From the NCBI RefSeq assembly GCF_963576615.1, contig NC_088708.1, positions 62,412,672-62,476,671 on the forward strand: a stretch of 64,000 nt of DNA, read 5' to 3'. Within the stretch, counting starts at the first letter, position 1; every line of letters begins with the position of its first letter. Origin of the DNA: Watersipora subatra. Its lineage: Eukaryota > Bryozoa > Gymnolaemata > Cheilostomatida > Watersiporidae. Below are positions 63,956-64,000 of this stretch, one piece after another. The position numbers and the translations under genes are program-made. The notes beneath the pieces were generated by a model, which searched no databases, was not told the origin of the DNA, and saw nothing but the letters and a program-made list of their open reading frames with translations.

Positions 63956-64000
63956 ACAATGCAAGTTCTTTCAGATCATGAACAGTTATTGAGAGTGAGG

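Noticed and set aside
63496-63959. Minus-strand frames with FNRCMFTFSS or SHSHLSIDVC repeats
   Set aside because: They derive from the 30-bp tandem array; no start context, domain or flanking splice sites.
1-64000. Reverse transcriptase, LTR pairs or intact transposase genes
   Set aside because: No such motif (for example a YxDD block in an open frame) or long direct terminal repeats were seen on reading both strands.

Overview
The window is a metazoan nuclear chromosome segment. It is AT-rich, with protein-coding exons split by many GT-AG introns, abundant minisatellites and AT microsatellites, and cut-and-paste DNA transposons. Protein similarities (a WIPI/WDR45-type PROPPIN, animal triokinase/FMN cyclase, a RIT/Ric GTPase without a prenylation box) point to an invertebrate. 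A spiralian such as a mollusc or bryozoan is my guess, but the sequence does not fix the phylum. All gene models were assembled by eye from splice signals and family resemblance; no search was run.

Layout. (1) 572-10196, minus strand: a complete seven-exon WIPI4/WDR45-like autophagy PROPPIN (336 aa). Its 5.6-kb last intron holds a 5-kb DNA transposon (1125-6174) with 15-bp terminal inverted repeats and a perfect 8-bp target duplication. That element carries a decayed four-exon THAP-domain gene and is itself interrupted by a 1,025-bp hAT-type element (5041-6065) with its own perfect 8-bp duplication. (2) 10.2-20.9 kb: no recognised gene. It contains a 43-bp tandem array split by an 875-bp TTAA-type inverted-repeat element, and a patch of repeated CAAC-TGCCCC motifs. 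(3) 20922-29606, plus strand: a 14-exon triokinase/FMN cyclase gene (TKFC, 599 aa). One intron holds a 30-bp minisatellite built from the 5' splice-site sequence of the preceding exon. (4) 29.6-38.7 kb: no recognised gene. (5) 38852-48754, plus strand: a 15-exon gene for a predicted secreted thermolysin/pseudolysin-type (family M4) metalloprotease, 681 aa, with all expected catalytic residues. Several of its introns carry minisatellites close to exons. (6) 48.8-55.9 kb: tandem repeats and unannotated DNA. (7) 55941-62406, plus strand: a five-exon RIT/Ric-type Ras GTPase (216 aa), followed by a 30-bp tandem array at the right edge.

The four host genes do different jobs (autophagosome formation, triose and flavin metabolism, extracellular or secretory proteolysis, Ras-family signalling). 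Nothing suggests joint regulation. The most notable items are the nested transposons with their THAP cargo, the bacterial-elastase-like protease in an animal gene structure, and the tandem amplification of a splice donor.
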